Positions 34,389-43,480 of a DNA stretch of 64,000 nt are shown here, piece by piece. The DNA lies in the NCBI RefSeq assembly GCF_001280015.1, contig NZ_LGDV01000238.1, positions 170,628 to 234,627 on the forward strand. The letters are read 5' to 3'. The number at the start of each line of letters is the position of its first letter. Position 1 is the stretch's first letter. Position numbers and translations under genes: made by a program. The stretch is from Streptomyces sp. MMG1121. GTDB taxonomy: Bacteria; Actinomycetota; Actinomycetes; Streptomycetales; Streptomycetaceae. Below the pieces are notes generated by a model, which saw only the letters and a list, made by a program, of their open reading frames with translations, ran no database searches and was not told the origin of the DNA.

Positions 34389-34856
34389 ATGCCGCGTAAG
34401 CGGCCCGGCGCGCTGCGCGCCCAACAGACGCCCCGTGTCGCGTGGAGCCTGCCTCCTGAGCGGATCCATGGGCTCTCTGTCCGAACCAGCGTCGCGATAG
34501 ACCGAGTTGAGCGGCTTGCAGACGACTACTACATCTACCCCGGCGCCACCGACCGTGCGCTGCGGCGGTATCGAGTGTTTCTTCAACCGTCGGGACGTCG
34601 GCCCGTGTATCCGCAGGATGCGGAGTGTTCCTGCCGTGGCTGTGCCTTCGACGACGTGCGGCACTCACGCGACGTGCTTGAGGAGGTCGTACGGCGGTTG
34701 CCTCCCAGGTCCCGCACCGAACTCGAACGCCAAGTGCGCGTCCTGGATGCCAGGTACGTCGAGCGCACGTTGCCTGATCCCTTCGCCACTCGTCGGCAGT
34801 GGCGTTCCGACCTCTGGTGGAGGCGCCGTCTGGCCGGCGGTCGGGAGGCTGGATGA
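34389..34856 (+). CDS. conserved actinobacterial hypothetical protein
   Basis: A 155-residue basic protein of no known function. It contains SCRGCAFDD with two cysteines, VLEEVVRRLPPRSRTELERQ, LDARYVERTLPDPF and a C-terminal RQWRSDLWWRRRL. Small Streptomyces proteins with the same LPPRxRxELxxxVxxLDxxYxxRTLPDPF run and a terminal WWxRR are familiar, so it is probably real. The N-terminus (MPRKRPGALRAQQTPR) is proline/arginine rich. GAAAGG is the ribosome site, with a perfect stem-loop just upstream. Confidence 0.6.
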   Translation: MPRKRPGALRAQQTPRVAWSLPPERIHGLSVRTSVAIDRVERLADDYYIYPGATDRALRRYRVFLQPSGRRPVYPQDAECSCRGCAFDDVRHSRDVLEEVVRRLPPRSRTELERQVRVLDARYVERTLPDPFATRRQWRSDLWWRRRLAGGREAG

Positions 34857-35286
34857 GGAACCCGGACCGAGGTGAAGTGGTCACCACCGTGGCTCGTGAG
34901 ATCACGGCGTCGCAGCCGTCCTGGACGAGCGCGTTCACCGGACAGAGCCCACGCTGCTCCGGCCAGCCTGACGGCCCTGCACGGGTTGCACGAGTCAGGG
35001 GCGTGCCTCCCGGCCGGCTTGGTCACAGGCCGGGAGGTTCTTCGTACGGTGGATCGACGCCGGCGACGTCGGAGTCACCCTGGCCCGGACGCCGGCAAGG
35101 GCGAACACCGCGCCGCCTCCTTCAGCCCGGCCGGGAAGAGGGCATTCGATGAGCGGCTGCCCGACAGCGACCCGAACTCCGCGAGTTCTCCGGCAGGTTG
35201 CAGGGCGAACGTGACACACCCGACGGCGCCGCGCGCGTGCTCCGCGCAGGGGAGGCCCGAGCGCTGTGCCTGTCACTGTCGGTGCG
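34857..35286. other. gene-free stretch
   Basis: Convergent gap between the hypothetical gene and the glutamate-synthase-like gene. Frames present here are low-complexity and lack start signals. No convincing terminator was seen. Confidence 0.4.
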
Positions 35287-36831
35287 TCAGACGGCCGGCT
35301 TCGGGACGTCGGCCGGCTGGGTGGCGAGCAGTGCCGTGATCTCCTTGGCGAGGTGTGGGCCGAGTTCGCCCCAGCCGTCCTTGTAGCCGTAGACGCCGGC
35401 GAGAGTGCGGGCCTCGTAGTCGCCGTTCATGATCTCGACGTCGTTGGCCGTGATGAGGGCCGGGTGGGCGACGCCGACGGCCGACGAGACCTTCATCAGC
35501 TCCCTGCGCAGGGTGCGCAGGTAGACAGCGGCCCGGGTGGCCTTCGAGGCCGGGTCGAGGCCGCGGGCCAGCCACGGGTTCTGGGTGGCGATGCCGGTGG
35601 GGCACTTGTCGGTATGGCACTTCTGCGACTGGATGCAGCCGATCGACAGCATCGCCTCACGGGCCACGTTGATCATGTCGGCACCCAGGGCGAAGGCGAC
35701 CGCGGCGTTCTCGGGCAGGCCGAGCTTGCCGGAGCCGATGAAGGTCAACTCGTCGGTCAGCCCCAGCTCTGCGAAGGTGCCGTAGACCCGGGAGAAGCCC
35801 ATCCGGAACGGCAGCGACACCGAGTCGGCGAAGATCCGGGGCGCCGCTCCGGTGCCGCCCTCGCTGCCGTCGATCGTCACGAAGTCGACACCACGGTCAC
35901 CACGTGCCATCAGCGTGGCCAGCTCCTGCCAGAAGCCCATCTCTCCGACCGCGCTCTTGACTCCGACCGGCAGACCGGTCTCGGTGGCGATCAGTTCGAC
36001 GAAGTCGAGCATCGAGTCGACGTCGCTGAACGCGGTGTGCCGCGACGGTGAGGCGCAGTCCTTACCGGCCGGTATGCCGCGGATCTGGGCGATCTCCGGG
36101 GTCACCTTCGTGCCCGGCAGCATTCCGCCCAGCCCCGGCTTGGCGCCCTGGGAGAGCTTGATCTCGATTGCTTTGACGGGGGCGCCCGCGACCACGTCCT
36201 TGAGCTTGTCGATGTTGAAGCTGCCGTCCTCGTTGCGACAGCCGAAGTACGCCGTACCGATCTGGAGGACGAGGTCGCCGCCGTTGCGGTGGTACGGCGA
36301 CAGGCCGCCCTCGCCCGTGTTGTGCATCGTGCCCGCCAGCGCCGCCCCCTTGTTGAGCGCAGTGATGGCCGCGCCGGAGAGCGATCCGAAGCTCATCGCC
36401 GAGATGTTCACGACGCTCGCCGGCCGGAACGCCCTGGTACGCCCGCGCGGCCCGCCCAGCACCTTGGCCGAGGGCAGTGGCGCCTGCGGGTCGTGCGCGT
36501 CGGGCAGTGTGCCGGCGAACGTGCGCTGCTTCAGGTAGGCGTGCCCCTGCACGTGCTCGACGTCGACTTCGGTTCCGAACCCGAAGTAGTTGTTCTCCTC
36601 CTTCGCCGACGCATAGATCCACGACCGCTGGTCACGGCTGAACGGCCGCTCCTCCTCGTTGGACGTCACGATGTACTGCCGCAACTCCGGCCCGATCGTC
36701 TCCAACAGGTAGCGGGCGTGCCCGATCACCGGGTAGTTCCGGAGCAATGCGTGCCTCTTCTGGATGAGGTCACGGGCAGCCAGAAGCGCCACTGCCGTTG
36801 CGGCGGCCGTGCCGATCCTCCGAGCGTGCAT
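35287..36831 (-). CDS. FMN-binding glutamate synthase family protein
   Basis: A 514-residue protein related to the large-subunit synthase domain of GOGAT. It starts with a short hydrophobic segment (RRIGTAAATAVALLAARDLI). The FMN/TIM-barrel signature runs VNISAMSFGSLSGAAITALN, GEGGLSPYHRNGGDLVLQIG, EIKLSQGAKPGLGGMLPGTK, VDFVTIDGSEGGTGAAPRIF and CIQSQKCHTDKCPTGIATQN (the cysteine cluster of a 3Fe-4S centre). It lacks the glutaminase domain, so the ammonia source and true substrate are unknown; an envelope-linked amidotransferase or reductase is possible. AGGAGG precedes the ATG at 36831. Single gene. Confidence 0.93.
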   Translation of the reverse strand: MHARRIGTAAATAVALLAARDLIQKRHALLRNYPVIGHARYLLETIGPELRQYIVTSNEEERPFSRDQRSWIYASAKEENNYFGFGTEVDVEHVQGHAYLKQRTFAGTLPDAHDPQAPLPSAKVLGGPRGRTRAFRPASVVNISAMSFGSLSGAAITALNKGAALAGTMHNTGEGGLSPYHRNGGDLVLQIGTAYFGCRNEDGSFNIDKLKDVVAGAPVKAIEIKLSQGAKPGLGGMLPGTKVTPEIAQIRGIPAGKDCASPSRHTAFSDVDSMLDFVELIATETGLPVGVKSAVGEMGFWQELATLMARGDRGVDFVTIDGSEGGTGAAPRIFADSVSLPFRMGFSRVYGTFAELGLTDELTFIGSGKLGLPENAAVAFALGADMINVAREAMLSIGCIQSQKCHTDKCPTGIATQNPWLARGLDPASKATRAAVYLRTLRRELMKVSSAVGVAHPALITANDVEIMNGDYEARTLAGVYGYKDGWGELGPHLAKEITALLATQPADVPKPAV

Positions 36832-37257
36832 GAACGTTCCTCCTCGGTACACGGTTCCATCGCCATACGTGGAGCCGTTGTGTCGCGTTGGGCGTTGGAC
36901 GGCGGGCACGGCCAAGCAGGCATCAGCGTCCGTCGAAGAATGCGAAATGATATTAAGAGGCCGCGCGGACAGGCATGTGGCCAGGGGGCTGGTCCGGGTT
37001 CGGCCTCGCGCCGACGGGCGGGGGCGGGCCAGGGAAGCCGGTGCGAACATGCTCGGGTCGGTGTCGTCGGCGAGGTGTCTTCCCCGTACTCGTGTGAGTG
37101 CGCCACCAAACACGGGATATGTGCACCAATCAGACCACGTCGGTGTCCCGTTCGATGACCTGGAGACGGTTCTCGAGCCGGTGGCTGCTGGCGTCGGCGG
37201 AGGGACGACCTCGCCGACGCAGGGGCGGACGCACCTCAGCGTGCCGCAGGCGAGCAC
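36832..37257. other. gene-free stretch
   Basis: Upstream region of the glutamate-synthase-like gene and downstream of the secreted His-rich protein. It contains a locally AT-richer patch (GATATTAAGAG near 36950) that may be a promoter. No gene is supported. Confidence 0.4.
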
Positions 37258-37743
37258 TCAGCGGCGGGTACTCTGCCCCGAGCGGTCCGAGTGCGTGTGC
37301 ATGCTACGGCGCCAGTCGTTCACGAAGTGCCGGTGACCGGGTTCGCCGGGGTGGACGAACGTCGCCAACTGATCCTCGATCCAGGGGTCGAATGCCAGCA
37401 GTTGGCCTTCCACCCAAGGGTCGAAGCGGACACTCGCCATCCGGTATGTGCCGGTGTGGACGTGGCCGTCGCCGGACAGGCCGCGGTAGTCCTGATGCGA
37501 GCTGCCGTAGCCCTGGACACCGCGGCCATGGAGCCGGTGACCGTACACATGGCCGCAGCGGTCGTGATGTGCGCCGTGGAGGCCGGTGGTCTTCGCGTCC
37601 GCGGTCAGGACGGCCTGGGCACGGGTGGGCCCGGCGTCCTGCGCAGTGGCCGCAGCCGCGGAGCCGGCGGCGGCGAGGAGAGCGCCTGCGGCGAGTGCCG
37701 CGGAAGCGCTCACGGTCGCGGTGCGTCGCATGAGCTTCTTCAT
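37258..37743 (-). CDS. secreted His-rich protein with FDPW repeats
   Basis: This 161-residue protein has a signal peptide (MKKLMRRTATVSASAALAAG, cut near GSAAAAT at about 32). The mature part is rich in His and Gly (HGAHHDRCGHVYGHRLHGRG), followed by an imperfect tandem repeat FDPWVEGQLLA / FDPWIEDQLAT (about 107-128). A His/Ser/Arg-rich tail ends it. AAGGAGGAAAG before the ATG is a strong ribosome site. It is similar in design to the secreted protein at 9899 (same MKKL start, His-rich body). Metal binding or wall association is guessed from composition only. Confidence 0.75.
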   Translation of the reverse strand: MKKLMRRTATVSASAALAAGALLAAAGSAAAATAQDAGPTRAQAVLTADAKTTGLHGAHHDRCGHVYGHRLHGRGVQGYGSSHQDYRGLSGDGHVHTGTYRMASVRFDPWVEGQLLAFDPWIEDQLATFVHPGEPGHRHFVNDWRRSMHTHSDRSGQSTRR

Positions 37744-38017
37744 GATCTTTCCTCCTTGCACTGTCCGCCGCTCCGTGTCTGCCGGCGGCGGACGCCCCGC
37801 TGTCTTGGCCCTGGCAAAGCTACGCACATATTCATAGTTGAACAATAAACTTTGCGCGTGAAGCAAATCACCCAAATGGCCCGGAATAGACAGGGCAATA
37901 AGTCGCGCCGACTTTCGGGGCGCCCGCACCCTTTCCTCGCCCGTCCGCCCGATAGCAAGGTTGACGGGCGTGAGGCGCGCCATACCGCAAAAGGGACAAA
38001 CATGCCAGCATCCGGTC

Positions 38018-39175
38018 ATGCAAGTTTCAACCATCTGGCCGTTGCGCGCCCTCGTGACTACAACCGGAGCGGGATGCGCCCGCCCCGCCGGCCGCACCGG
38101 CCGCAGGCGAGCCGGCCATGCGGTGCACGGCGTGAAGAGCCTGACGGCGGCGCTGCTGGCCTGGGGGGTGGTGGCTCCGTGGTCCCCCGGGGGCCGCCCG
38201 TATCTAGCTGTCGCCACGGCACTGATCATGGCCAATGCCCCCACGGTGTATCGCTCCGTGACACAGGCGCTCCACAGCGTGGTCGCCAGGTTGGCCGGCC
38301 TGACCCTCGCCCTGGTGACCGCCTGGCTGTTGGGATCGACCGCGGGAAGTGTCGCGGCCATTGCTGTGATCGCAGTGGTGGTCGGGCCTCGTCGCGCCGT
38401 TGACGATCGTCTTCAGATCGCCTCGACCGCGCTCATCGCCCTGGCCGCCACGACAGCGGCACCGGTGGGCGGTCTGGTGGCCCCTGCGGTCCAGACCCTG
38501 ACGGGTGCCGTGGTGGGCATCGTCGTGAACGCCCTCGTGCTGCCACCGCTCTACCTCGACGAATCCGACTCTGCGGTGCGCAGCCTCGCCCGGGCGATGG
38601 GAACGCTGCTGCGCGAGATGGGTGCCGGACTGGGCGAGCGCCAGCTGGCGGCGAGGGCGCACACATGGCTGCACCAGGCGCGCGATCTGGAGAAAGAGCT
38701 GGTGGGCGCGGAGGAGCAGGTACGGCAGGCGGACGAGAGCCTGCGTTGGAACACCCGGTGCACCGCACACGCACGGCGCAAGGACGTGACCCATGGCGAG
38801 GCGTTCAGAACCCTGCGCGGAGTGTTTCTCCAGGTACGCGGAATAGCGCGGACACTGGCCGACAACGCGCACGACGACCACACCGATCACCATCTGGGCC
38901 AGCAGTTCCTGGATCAGTACGCCGAAACCCTGAGGTTGGCGGGAACGGCAGTCGAGGAGTTCGCCGAACCGCGCCCGACCACCGGCACACCGGACGCAGC
39001 CTCCCGGGAGCGACTTCGCGGAGCGATCGACGGCGCCCTGACATGGCACGAGACCATGACCGACCTCATCGGCCGAGGCACCCTCACCAAACCGGGCGCG
39101 TGGCACATCTACGGCTCCTTGATGACGGACGTGGAGAGACTGCTGCTCGACCTGGACCACGCGAACACCACCTGA
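38018..39175 (+). CDS. FUSC/aromatic acid exporter family membrane protein
   Basis: A protein of about 385 residues. The N-terminal half has about five or six membrane helices (LTAALLAWGVVAPWS, AVATALIMANAPTVY, LAGLTLALVTAWLLG, VAAIAVIAVVVG, STALIALAATTAAPV, LTGAVVGIVVNALVLPPLYL). The C-terminal half is soluble and helical (ARAHTWLHQARDLEKELVGA and on). This is the layout of FUSC/ArAE-type exporters in actinobacteria. The start is uncertain (ATG 38018 chosen; the frame is open to 37961). It is unrelated in detail to the broken FUSC gene at 11.4-12.7 kb. Substrate unknown. Confidence 0.75.
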   Translation: MQVSTIWPLRALVTTTGAGCARPAGRTGRRRAGHAVHGVKSLTAALLAWGVVAPWSPGGRPYLAVATALIMANAPTVYRSVTQALHSVVARLAGLTLALVTAWLLGSTAGSVAAIAVIAVVVGPRRAVDDRLQIASTALIALAATTAAPVGGLVAPAVQTLTGAVVGIVVNALVLPPLYLDESDSAVRSLARAMGTLLREMGAGLGERQLAARAHTWLHQARDLEKELVGAEEQVRQADESLRWNTRCTAHARRKDVTHGEAFRTLRGVFLQVRGIARTLADNAHDDHTDHHLGQQFLDQYAETLRLAGTAVEEFAEPRPTTGTPDAASRERLRGAIDGALTWHETMTDLIGRGTLTKPGAWHIYGSLMTDVERLLLDLDHANTT

Positions 39176-39254
39176 GCCGGCATCGGGGAACCAGCAGTCT
39201 CCATGGTGCCCAGTCCGCGACGGCTGCCGCGCCGGCCGCGTTCACCGACGCCGA

Positions 39255-39550
39255 CCGCGTGATCCTCGCCTGCCTGCTCCGCCGCCTCCCGAGAGACGTG
39301 GGGGTCCACGAAGAGCCGCCCGCCAGGGAATTGCTCACGCGCCCGGTGCCCGGCGCGCATGGCCAGCGCCGATTTGCCCACACCGTCCATGCCGACGTTC
39401 GCCGAGATCACCACCGTGCCGGAGGCGCTGCCCGCGGGCGCCGACCTGGCCAACGCCAGCAGTTGGTCGAGTTGCGGGCCCGGATCAGTGAACAGCCGTG
39501 TGCCATAGGGCAGTTGGCAGAACGCAGAGCGCGCCCGGGCGCGTCCGCCC
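39255..39550 (-). pseudogene. NB-ARC (AfsR/SARP-type regulator) remnant
   Basis: A leftward frame reads QLPYGTRLFTDPGPQLDQLL, then VVISANVGMDGVGKSALAMR and REQFPGGRLFVDPHV. The order QLP...F..R...L..LL...GMGGVGKSALA...FPDGQLFVDLRG is the start of the NB-ARC ATPase domain in AfsR-like and SARP regulators; GMDGVGKSALA is the Walker A loop. The sequence before and after has no such similarity, so this is an isolated piece of about 80-100 codons of a regulator that is normally 600-1000 residues long. Confidence 0.6.
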
Positions 39551-39879
39551 CGTTTCGGACGCGACGGCCGAGCGGGCCGGGGCGGGGACGGTGCGCACCG
39601 CCGCGAGCAACTGTTCGCGGCGGCGCTGATCGCGTGCGCGGCGTTGAAGCTGTGCTGACTGCCCCGCCGGTCCACTGCTGAGCCGAAGCACGATAGTTGT
39701 CACCGGCGAAGCTGGAGGAGCCGGGCCGGAGGAGCCGGAGGACAGGGCTTCGTCGGGACAGCCTGGTTGACATCAACGAGGCATTCGGCTCGTCACGAAC
39801 ACCGTGGCCGGTCACCGCCACGCCGAAGCCATACCGGATTTCTGATGTGCCTGTTCCCGCGGCCCGCTCGACGCTGGCG

Positions 39880-40122
39880 TCGAATCTCGTGATCGTACGG
39901 CCCAACGGCACCCGTGGCCCAGGCAAGACGACGACCAGCACGCACGTGCAGCAACTGAGCGCGGCTTCAGGGGTGTTCGACGCCGAGAAGGTCGGCGAGA
40001 CGCTCATGGACATCACGCCGGTGCTGTCCCCTACGGACAACTTCCAGTACTGGCCGCCGTGGTGGCCGCTCGTAGTCGAGTACGCGGCATGTCGACCGGT
40101 GCGCGGGACAAGGTCCGGATGA
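39880..40122 (+). pseudogene. P-loop ATPase (TmrB-like) remnant
   Basis: The reading SNLVIVRPNGTRGPGKTTTS followed by HVQQLSAASGVFDAEKVGET and LSPTDNFQYWPPWWPLVV resembles the start of small AAA/TmrB-like nucleotide-binding proteins: Walker A GxxGxGKTTT, then a FDPExVG motif and DFQDLPxW. The Walker A loop is altered (NGTRGPGKTTT) and the frame ends soon after. The remaining two thirds of the protein are absent. It probably represents a broken antibiotic-resistance-like or unknown kinase-like gene. Confidence 0.5.
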
Positions 40123-40284
40123 GCGAGCTCGGGCCAGGATGGTGACCGTGCGGTGGCGCCTTGGCGGACCGTGAGGTCAATACGTCAGTGACGGAACGAA
40201 GACAATCCGGAGAACCGCCTGTAACTGGCTGCGAGATACAAATACTTCCGACCACGTGCACCGCGCTACTTCTGGGGGAACACC

Positions 40285-40968
40285 GTGAAGTCCACTCGCA
40301 TCACCGCTCTCGCCGCCATCGGCGTCGCCGTCACCCTCTCACTCACCGCCTGTGGCAACGGCGACTCCGGGAAGGACTCGTCCGCCAAGGACTCATCGTC
40401 CGCCTCTTCGTCCTCGCCTACGTCTTCTTCGCCCTCGGACGGTGGTTCGAAGTCGGAGGCCGGCTCGGGCTCCGGCGGCTCGGAAGCCGGCAAGGCGAAG
40501 CCGGGCTCCGGTAAGGACACCGCGGCCGGCGCCGCGAACGGCACGACGAAGACCGGCGGCAAGGTCACGTTCTGCAAGACGGCGGACCTGGCCATCGACG
40601 CCAGGGACGCCTCGCCGGACAAGACCTCCGGCAGGATCGACATCACCATGATCAACCGGGGTTCGACCACCTGCTCGGCGACGGGCTTCGCGGGCGTCGA
40701 CATCAAGGACGCCGACCACACCTCGAGCCCCATCGAGCGCGGCCACGCCCAGCCGCGTATCACCACCCTGAAGCCCGGCGACGCCGCTGTCTTCGACCTC
40801 GCCTACGACATCGACAGCAGCGGCAACAGCCTTGCGTCCCCAACCAACATCCTGGTGACTCCCCCGAACGAGACCCACACCGTGAGCCTGAAGTGGCCCG
40901 CGGGCGCGGGGGCGATCAAGGGCGCCTACACCGACGTCGAGGTCTACCCGACGCACACGACCGAGTAG
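40285..40968 (+). CDS. lipoprotein with DUF4232 domain
   Basis: A 227-residue protein. The signal sequence KSTRITALAAIGVAVTLSLTAC ends in the lipobox LTAC, so the mature N-terminal Cys23 should carry lipid and hold the protein on the outer face of the membrane. A long Ser/Gly/Lys linker (about 25-90) follows. The C-terminal domain (about 92-225) has VTFCKTADLAIDARDASPDK, TMINRGSTTCSATGFAGVDI and LKPGDAAVFDLAYDI, the pattern of DUF4232. The function of the family is unknown. GGGGGA precedes the GTG start. Confidence 0.88.
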   Translation: MKSTRITALAAIGVAVTLSLTACGNGDSGKDSSAKDSSSASSSSPTSSSPSDGGSKSEAGSGSGGSEAGKAKPGSGKDTAAGAANGTTKTGGKVTFCKTADLAIDARDASPDKTSGRIDITMINRGSTTCSATGFAGVDIKDADHTSSPIERGHAQPRITTLKPGDAAVFDLAYDIDSSGNSLASPTNILVTPPNETHTVSLKWPAGAGAIKGAYTDVEVYPTHTTE

Positions 40969-41190
40969 GAGTGCCGGTGACCGCGGTCAGCACTGGCGGC
41001 TGACCACCGTATCCGGCCGATCGGTTGTGGGCCCGCGAGGAACGATCACCCGATCCGACTGGAAGGGGGCAGAAGTCCGGACCGGACCGGGGTGGTTGTT
41101 CGGGAGACGCTCGCCCGGAAGGGCGCAGGGCGCCGGCCGACGCGAGTCACCCACACCCGATGACACCACGCCCCGCGCCACCGCGTCACC

Positions 41191-41806
41191 ATGATCGCGT
41201 CACCGACGACAGCGGCCCCGCGACCCGGCCACAAGCCCGGCTCAGGGCGGGCTGAGTTGGTCATGGCGCACGGCATCGGTCCCGAAGAGGAGACCGAGGA
41301 GCAACTGCGTGGTGACCGCAGGCGTCCGTCGGCAAAGCCCTTGCGGGACAACAGCCGTGCCGAACAGGCCGCCCGCCCGGAGGACGGTTCCCTCTCGACC
41401 GCCATGGCGCACTACCGCCGCCTGCACGCCCCCCAAGTTCCGCAGGACGACTGGGCCATGCCGCTGCCCGACCCGATAGCAGCGACCGGCGAGGACGTCA
41501 CCGCCGAAATCATGAACAGCATCCAGCAACACGCATCCGATCCTGCCACCCGCGCCGAAGTCGGCCTTGAACAAGGTCCGGCCGGGATACTGCGCATGTT
41601 CGTCGCGATGCTGGGGCGGCTCGGCTCCGTCGCCCGCTCCGGATTCGCGGCGCTGAGCGGCACCGGCGTGTTCCACCTCGGACAAGTTGCGGGGTATCTG
41701 GACGACGAGACCGTCCGCGAGAGGGCCATCGAGGCCGTACTGACCCAGGTGGCCCCGGACACCAAGGCCGTACTCCCGCACTCGCTCGGAACCGTCGTCC
41801 TACTAG
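41191..41806 (+). pseudogene. alpha/beta hydrolase, 5' part (split by IS5 fragments)
   Basis: The frame reads RAELVMAHGIGPEEETEEQL, then DWAMPLPDPIAATGEDVTAE and on to TKAVLPHSLGTVVLL. HGIG is the oxyanion-side start and HSLGT the nucleophile elbow of actinobacterial alpha/beta hydrolases. At the nucleophile elbow the coding sequence stops and an IS5 terminus (GAGCTGTTCGGGGTTTGGAT) begins. The 3' part of the same gene resumes at 42878. Confidence 0.7.
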
Positions 41807-42041
41807 GAGCTGTTCGGGGTTTGGATCATGTGGTTGAGGTGATGTGCTTCAACCACATGAGCGATCCTCGGAGATGCACTCCTGCCTCGTAACTCTCGGG
41901 AGACTTGTCGTAGCGGGTGGCGAGTCCGCGCCAGGTCTTGATCTTCTGGAAGCAGCGCTCCACGGTGTTGCGCTGCCGGTAGCGGTTGGTGTCGAAGGCA
42001 ACGGGGCGGCCGCCGGCCGAGCCCTTCCTGCGGCGGTTGGC
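41807..42041 (-). pseudogene. IS5-family transposase C-terminal half (leftward)
   Basis: Reads RDANRRRKGSAGGRPVAFDT, NRYRQRNTVERCFQKIKTWR and GLATRYDKSPESYEAGVHLR, ending at 41826 with WLKHITSTT. NTVERxFQKIKxWRGLATRYDK is the conserved DDE-Glu region of IS5 transposases. Only the last ~75 codons exist, and they face another, different IS5 tail. The element terminus is at about 41807, next to the CTAG of the hydrolase gene. Confidence 0.75.
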
Positions 42042-42290
42042 ATCCCGGAAAAGAAGGACCAGGCCGCCAACCGGAAGAAGAGAGGCTCCACGGGCGGCCG
42101 GCCCGTCAGCCACGACGCCGAGCTCTACGAGAAGCGGAACACCGTCGAGCGCCTGATCAACAAGCTGAAAGCCTGGCGAGGCATCGCCACTCGCTACGAC
42201 AAGACCCCTGCGAGCTACCTCGGCGGCGTCCACCTTCGCGGCGTAATGGTCTGGATCAAGGACCTGGCCAAGTGTGCCGAGGCTCGGTAG
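42042..42290 (+). pseudogene. IS5-family transposase C-terminal half (rightward)
   Basis: Reads IPEKKDQAANRKKRGSTGGR, PVSHDAELYEKRNTVERLIN and KLKAWRGIATRYDKTPASYL, then GGVHLRGVMVWIKDLAKCAE before the stop. It covers the same part of the protein as the leftward fragment but differs clearly in sequence, so the two come from separate IS5 relatives. They meet back-to-back at the same codon position (around the GGCATCCCGG at about 42037-42046). Confidence 0.75.
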
Positions 42291-42804
42291 TTGTCACCGA
42301 CGGCATCGCATAGGCTGCACAGAAACCGGGTCGAAGCAGCCGGACTGTCACCAGAGAGGCGCTGGAGTTGTCACACATCGCCGATCACTGGTCTTCCTGT
42401 CGCCGGGGCGCAGTGTGACTCGCGACGACCTCATCGCCATGCTCCGCGAACAGACTCCGGCATGCGGGCCTGCACGTAACGCCTTGATCGCCGGGGCTGA
42501 CTTCGTCGTCTGGGACGGCCTGGTCCCGGCCAACCGGCACGCGGGCGTCTTCCGGGGTCGAATGCACCACTCCTTGAAGCGTGGCCACACGATCGATGGC
42601 CTGGCCGACAGTGTCGACATCCTTCGGCGAGCCGGGGAAGAGCCGCTTCGTACCGGATCCATCGACGCGGTGGACAGGTCATCCTGGTTCACGATCTTCC
42701 TGAACTCCACGGCGACAGTAGTGGTGGCCTGCTGCGGCGGACGCCGACCCACCACCATGGAGTCGGCCGACACCTCCGAGTCCGGCGCCCAACCTCGCAG
42801 GTGA
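42274..42804 (+). CDS. hypothetical protein, doubtful
   Basis: An open frame of 176 codons overlapping the IS5 tail. Its middle (SVTRDDLIAMLREQTPACGP, NALIAGADFVVWDGLVPANR, GHTIDGLADSVDILRRAGEE) looks protein-like with normal GC3, but no family was recognised and no ribosome site supports the first start. A start near 42400 is more likely if the gene is real. It lies inside the segment that splits the hydrolase gene, so it may belong to the inserted element. Confidence 0.3.
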   Translation: MPRLGSCHRRHRIGCTETGSKQPDCHQRGAGVVTHRRSLVFLSPGRSVTRDDLIAMLREQTPACGPARNALIAGADFVVWDGLVPANRHAGVFRGRMHHSLKRGHTIDGLADSVDILRRAGEEPLRTGSIDAVDRSSWFTIFLNSTATVVVACCGGRRPTTMESADTSESGAQPRR

Positions 42805-42877
42805 CAACAAGCCTGCCTAGGTGACGCCTATCGCGCTTTGGCTCACCAAGACCACCCCTTGATCACGACCGAATACT

Positions 42878-43251
42878 CGCCCTAGGCCCTGCACCGGCTC
42901 GAACAGCCGGTTCCGCTGCTGGTCACCTTCAACTCACCGCTCGGCCTGCGCTCCATCATCCGCCGACCGCTGCACCCACAGCCGTTGCGCTCACCAGGCC
43001 GCCTCAAGCGCTGGGTGGACATCGGCGACCGCGACGACTTCACCATCGCCGAGCTGCACCTGAGGGCCCTGTTCCCGGACAACGAAACCGTGCCGGAGCG
43101 CACCCGGATGGTGAAGAACCGCGACACGAACCCGCACGCACCCGTCGAGTACCCCAAGCATTGGCAGTCCGTCGCGCCGCTCGCCGAACTGCTATGGCCC
43201 GCGCCAGGGCTACGGCGGCGTCCGGCACAGGAGGGCCGCGGTGATCGCTGA
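42878..43251 (+). pseudogene. alpha/beta hydrolase, 3' part
   Basis: After CTAG the frame reads ALHRLEQPVPLLVTFNSPLG, LRSIIRRPLHPQPLRSPGRL, RWVDIGDRDDFTIAELHLRA and ERTRMVKNRDTNPHAPVEYP. SPLGL and the W.D..DRxDF region follow the nucleophile strand in this hydrolase family, exactly where the 5' part (HSLGTVVLL) breaks off. Together they make one gene interrupted by about 1.07 kb. About two bases appear to have been lost at the join. Confidence 0.65.
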
Positions 43252-43480
43252 CGACTCCGGAGCTGCCCCGGCAGGCGCGGGGACGACAGGTCGTCGGCGA
43301 TGAGGACGGACGTGACGGTCGAGCAACCGCTGCGGGTACGTCCGATGGGCGCTCACCGACACCGCCGGGGGCGATAGGCGGTTCTCGGCCAACGGCGCCG
43401 CAGAGCGGTCTGGCGGTCTCCACGTCATTGGTAGTCTCCGAAAGTTGATCTTGAAGGTGCGCCCCTTGGTGCCTGCCAGA

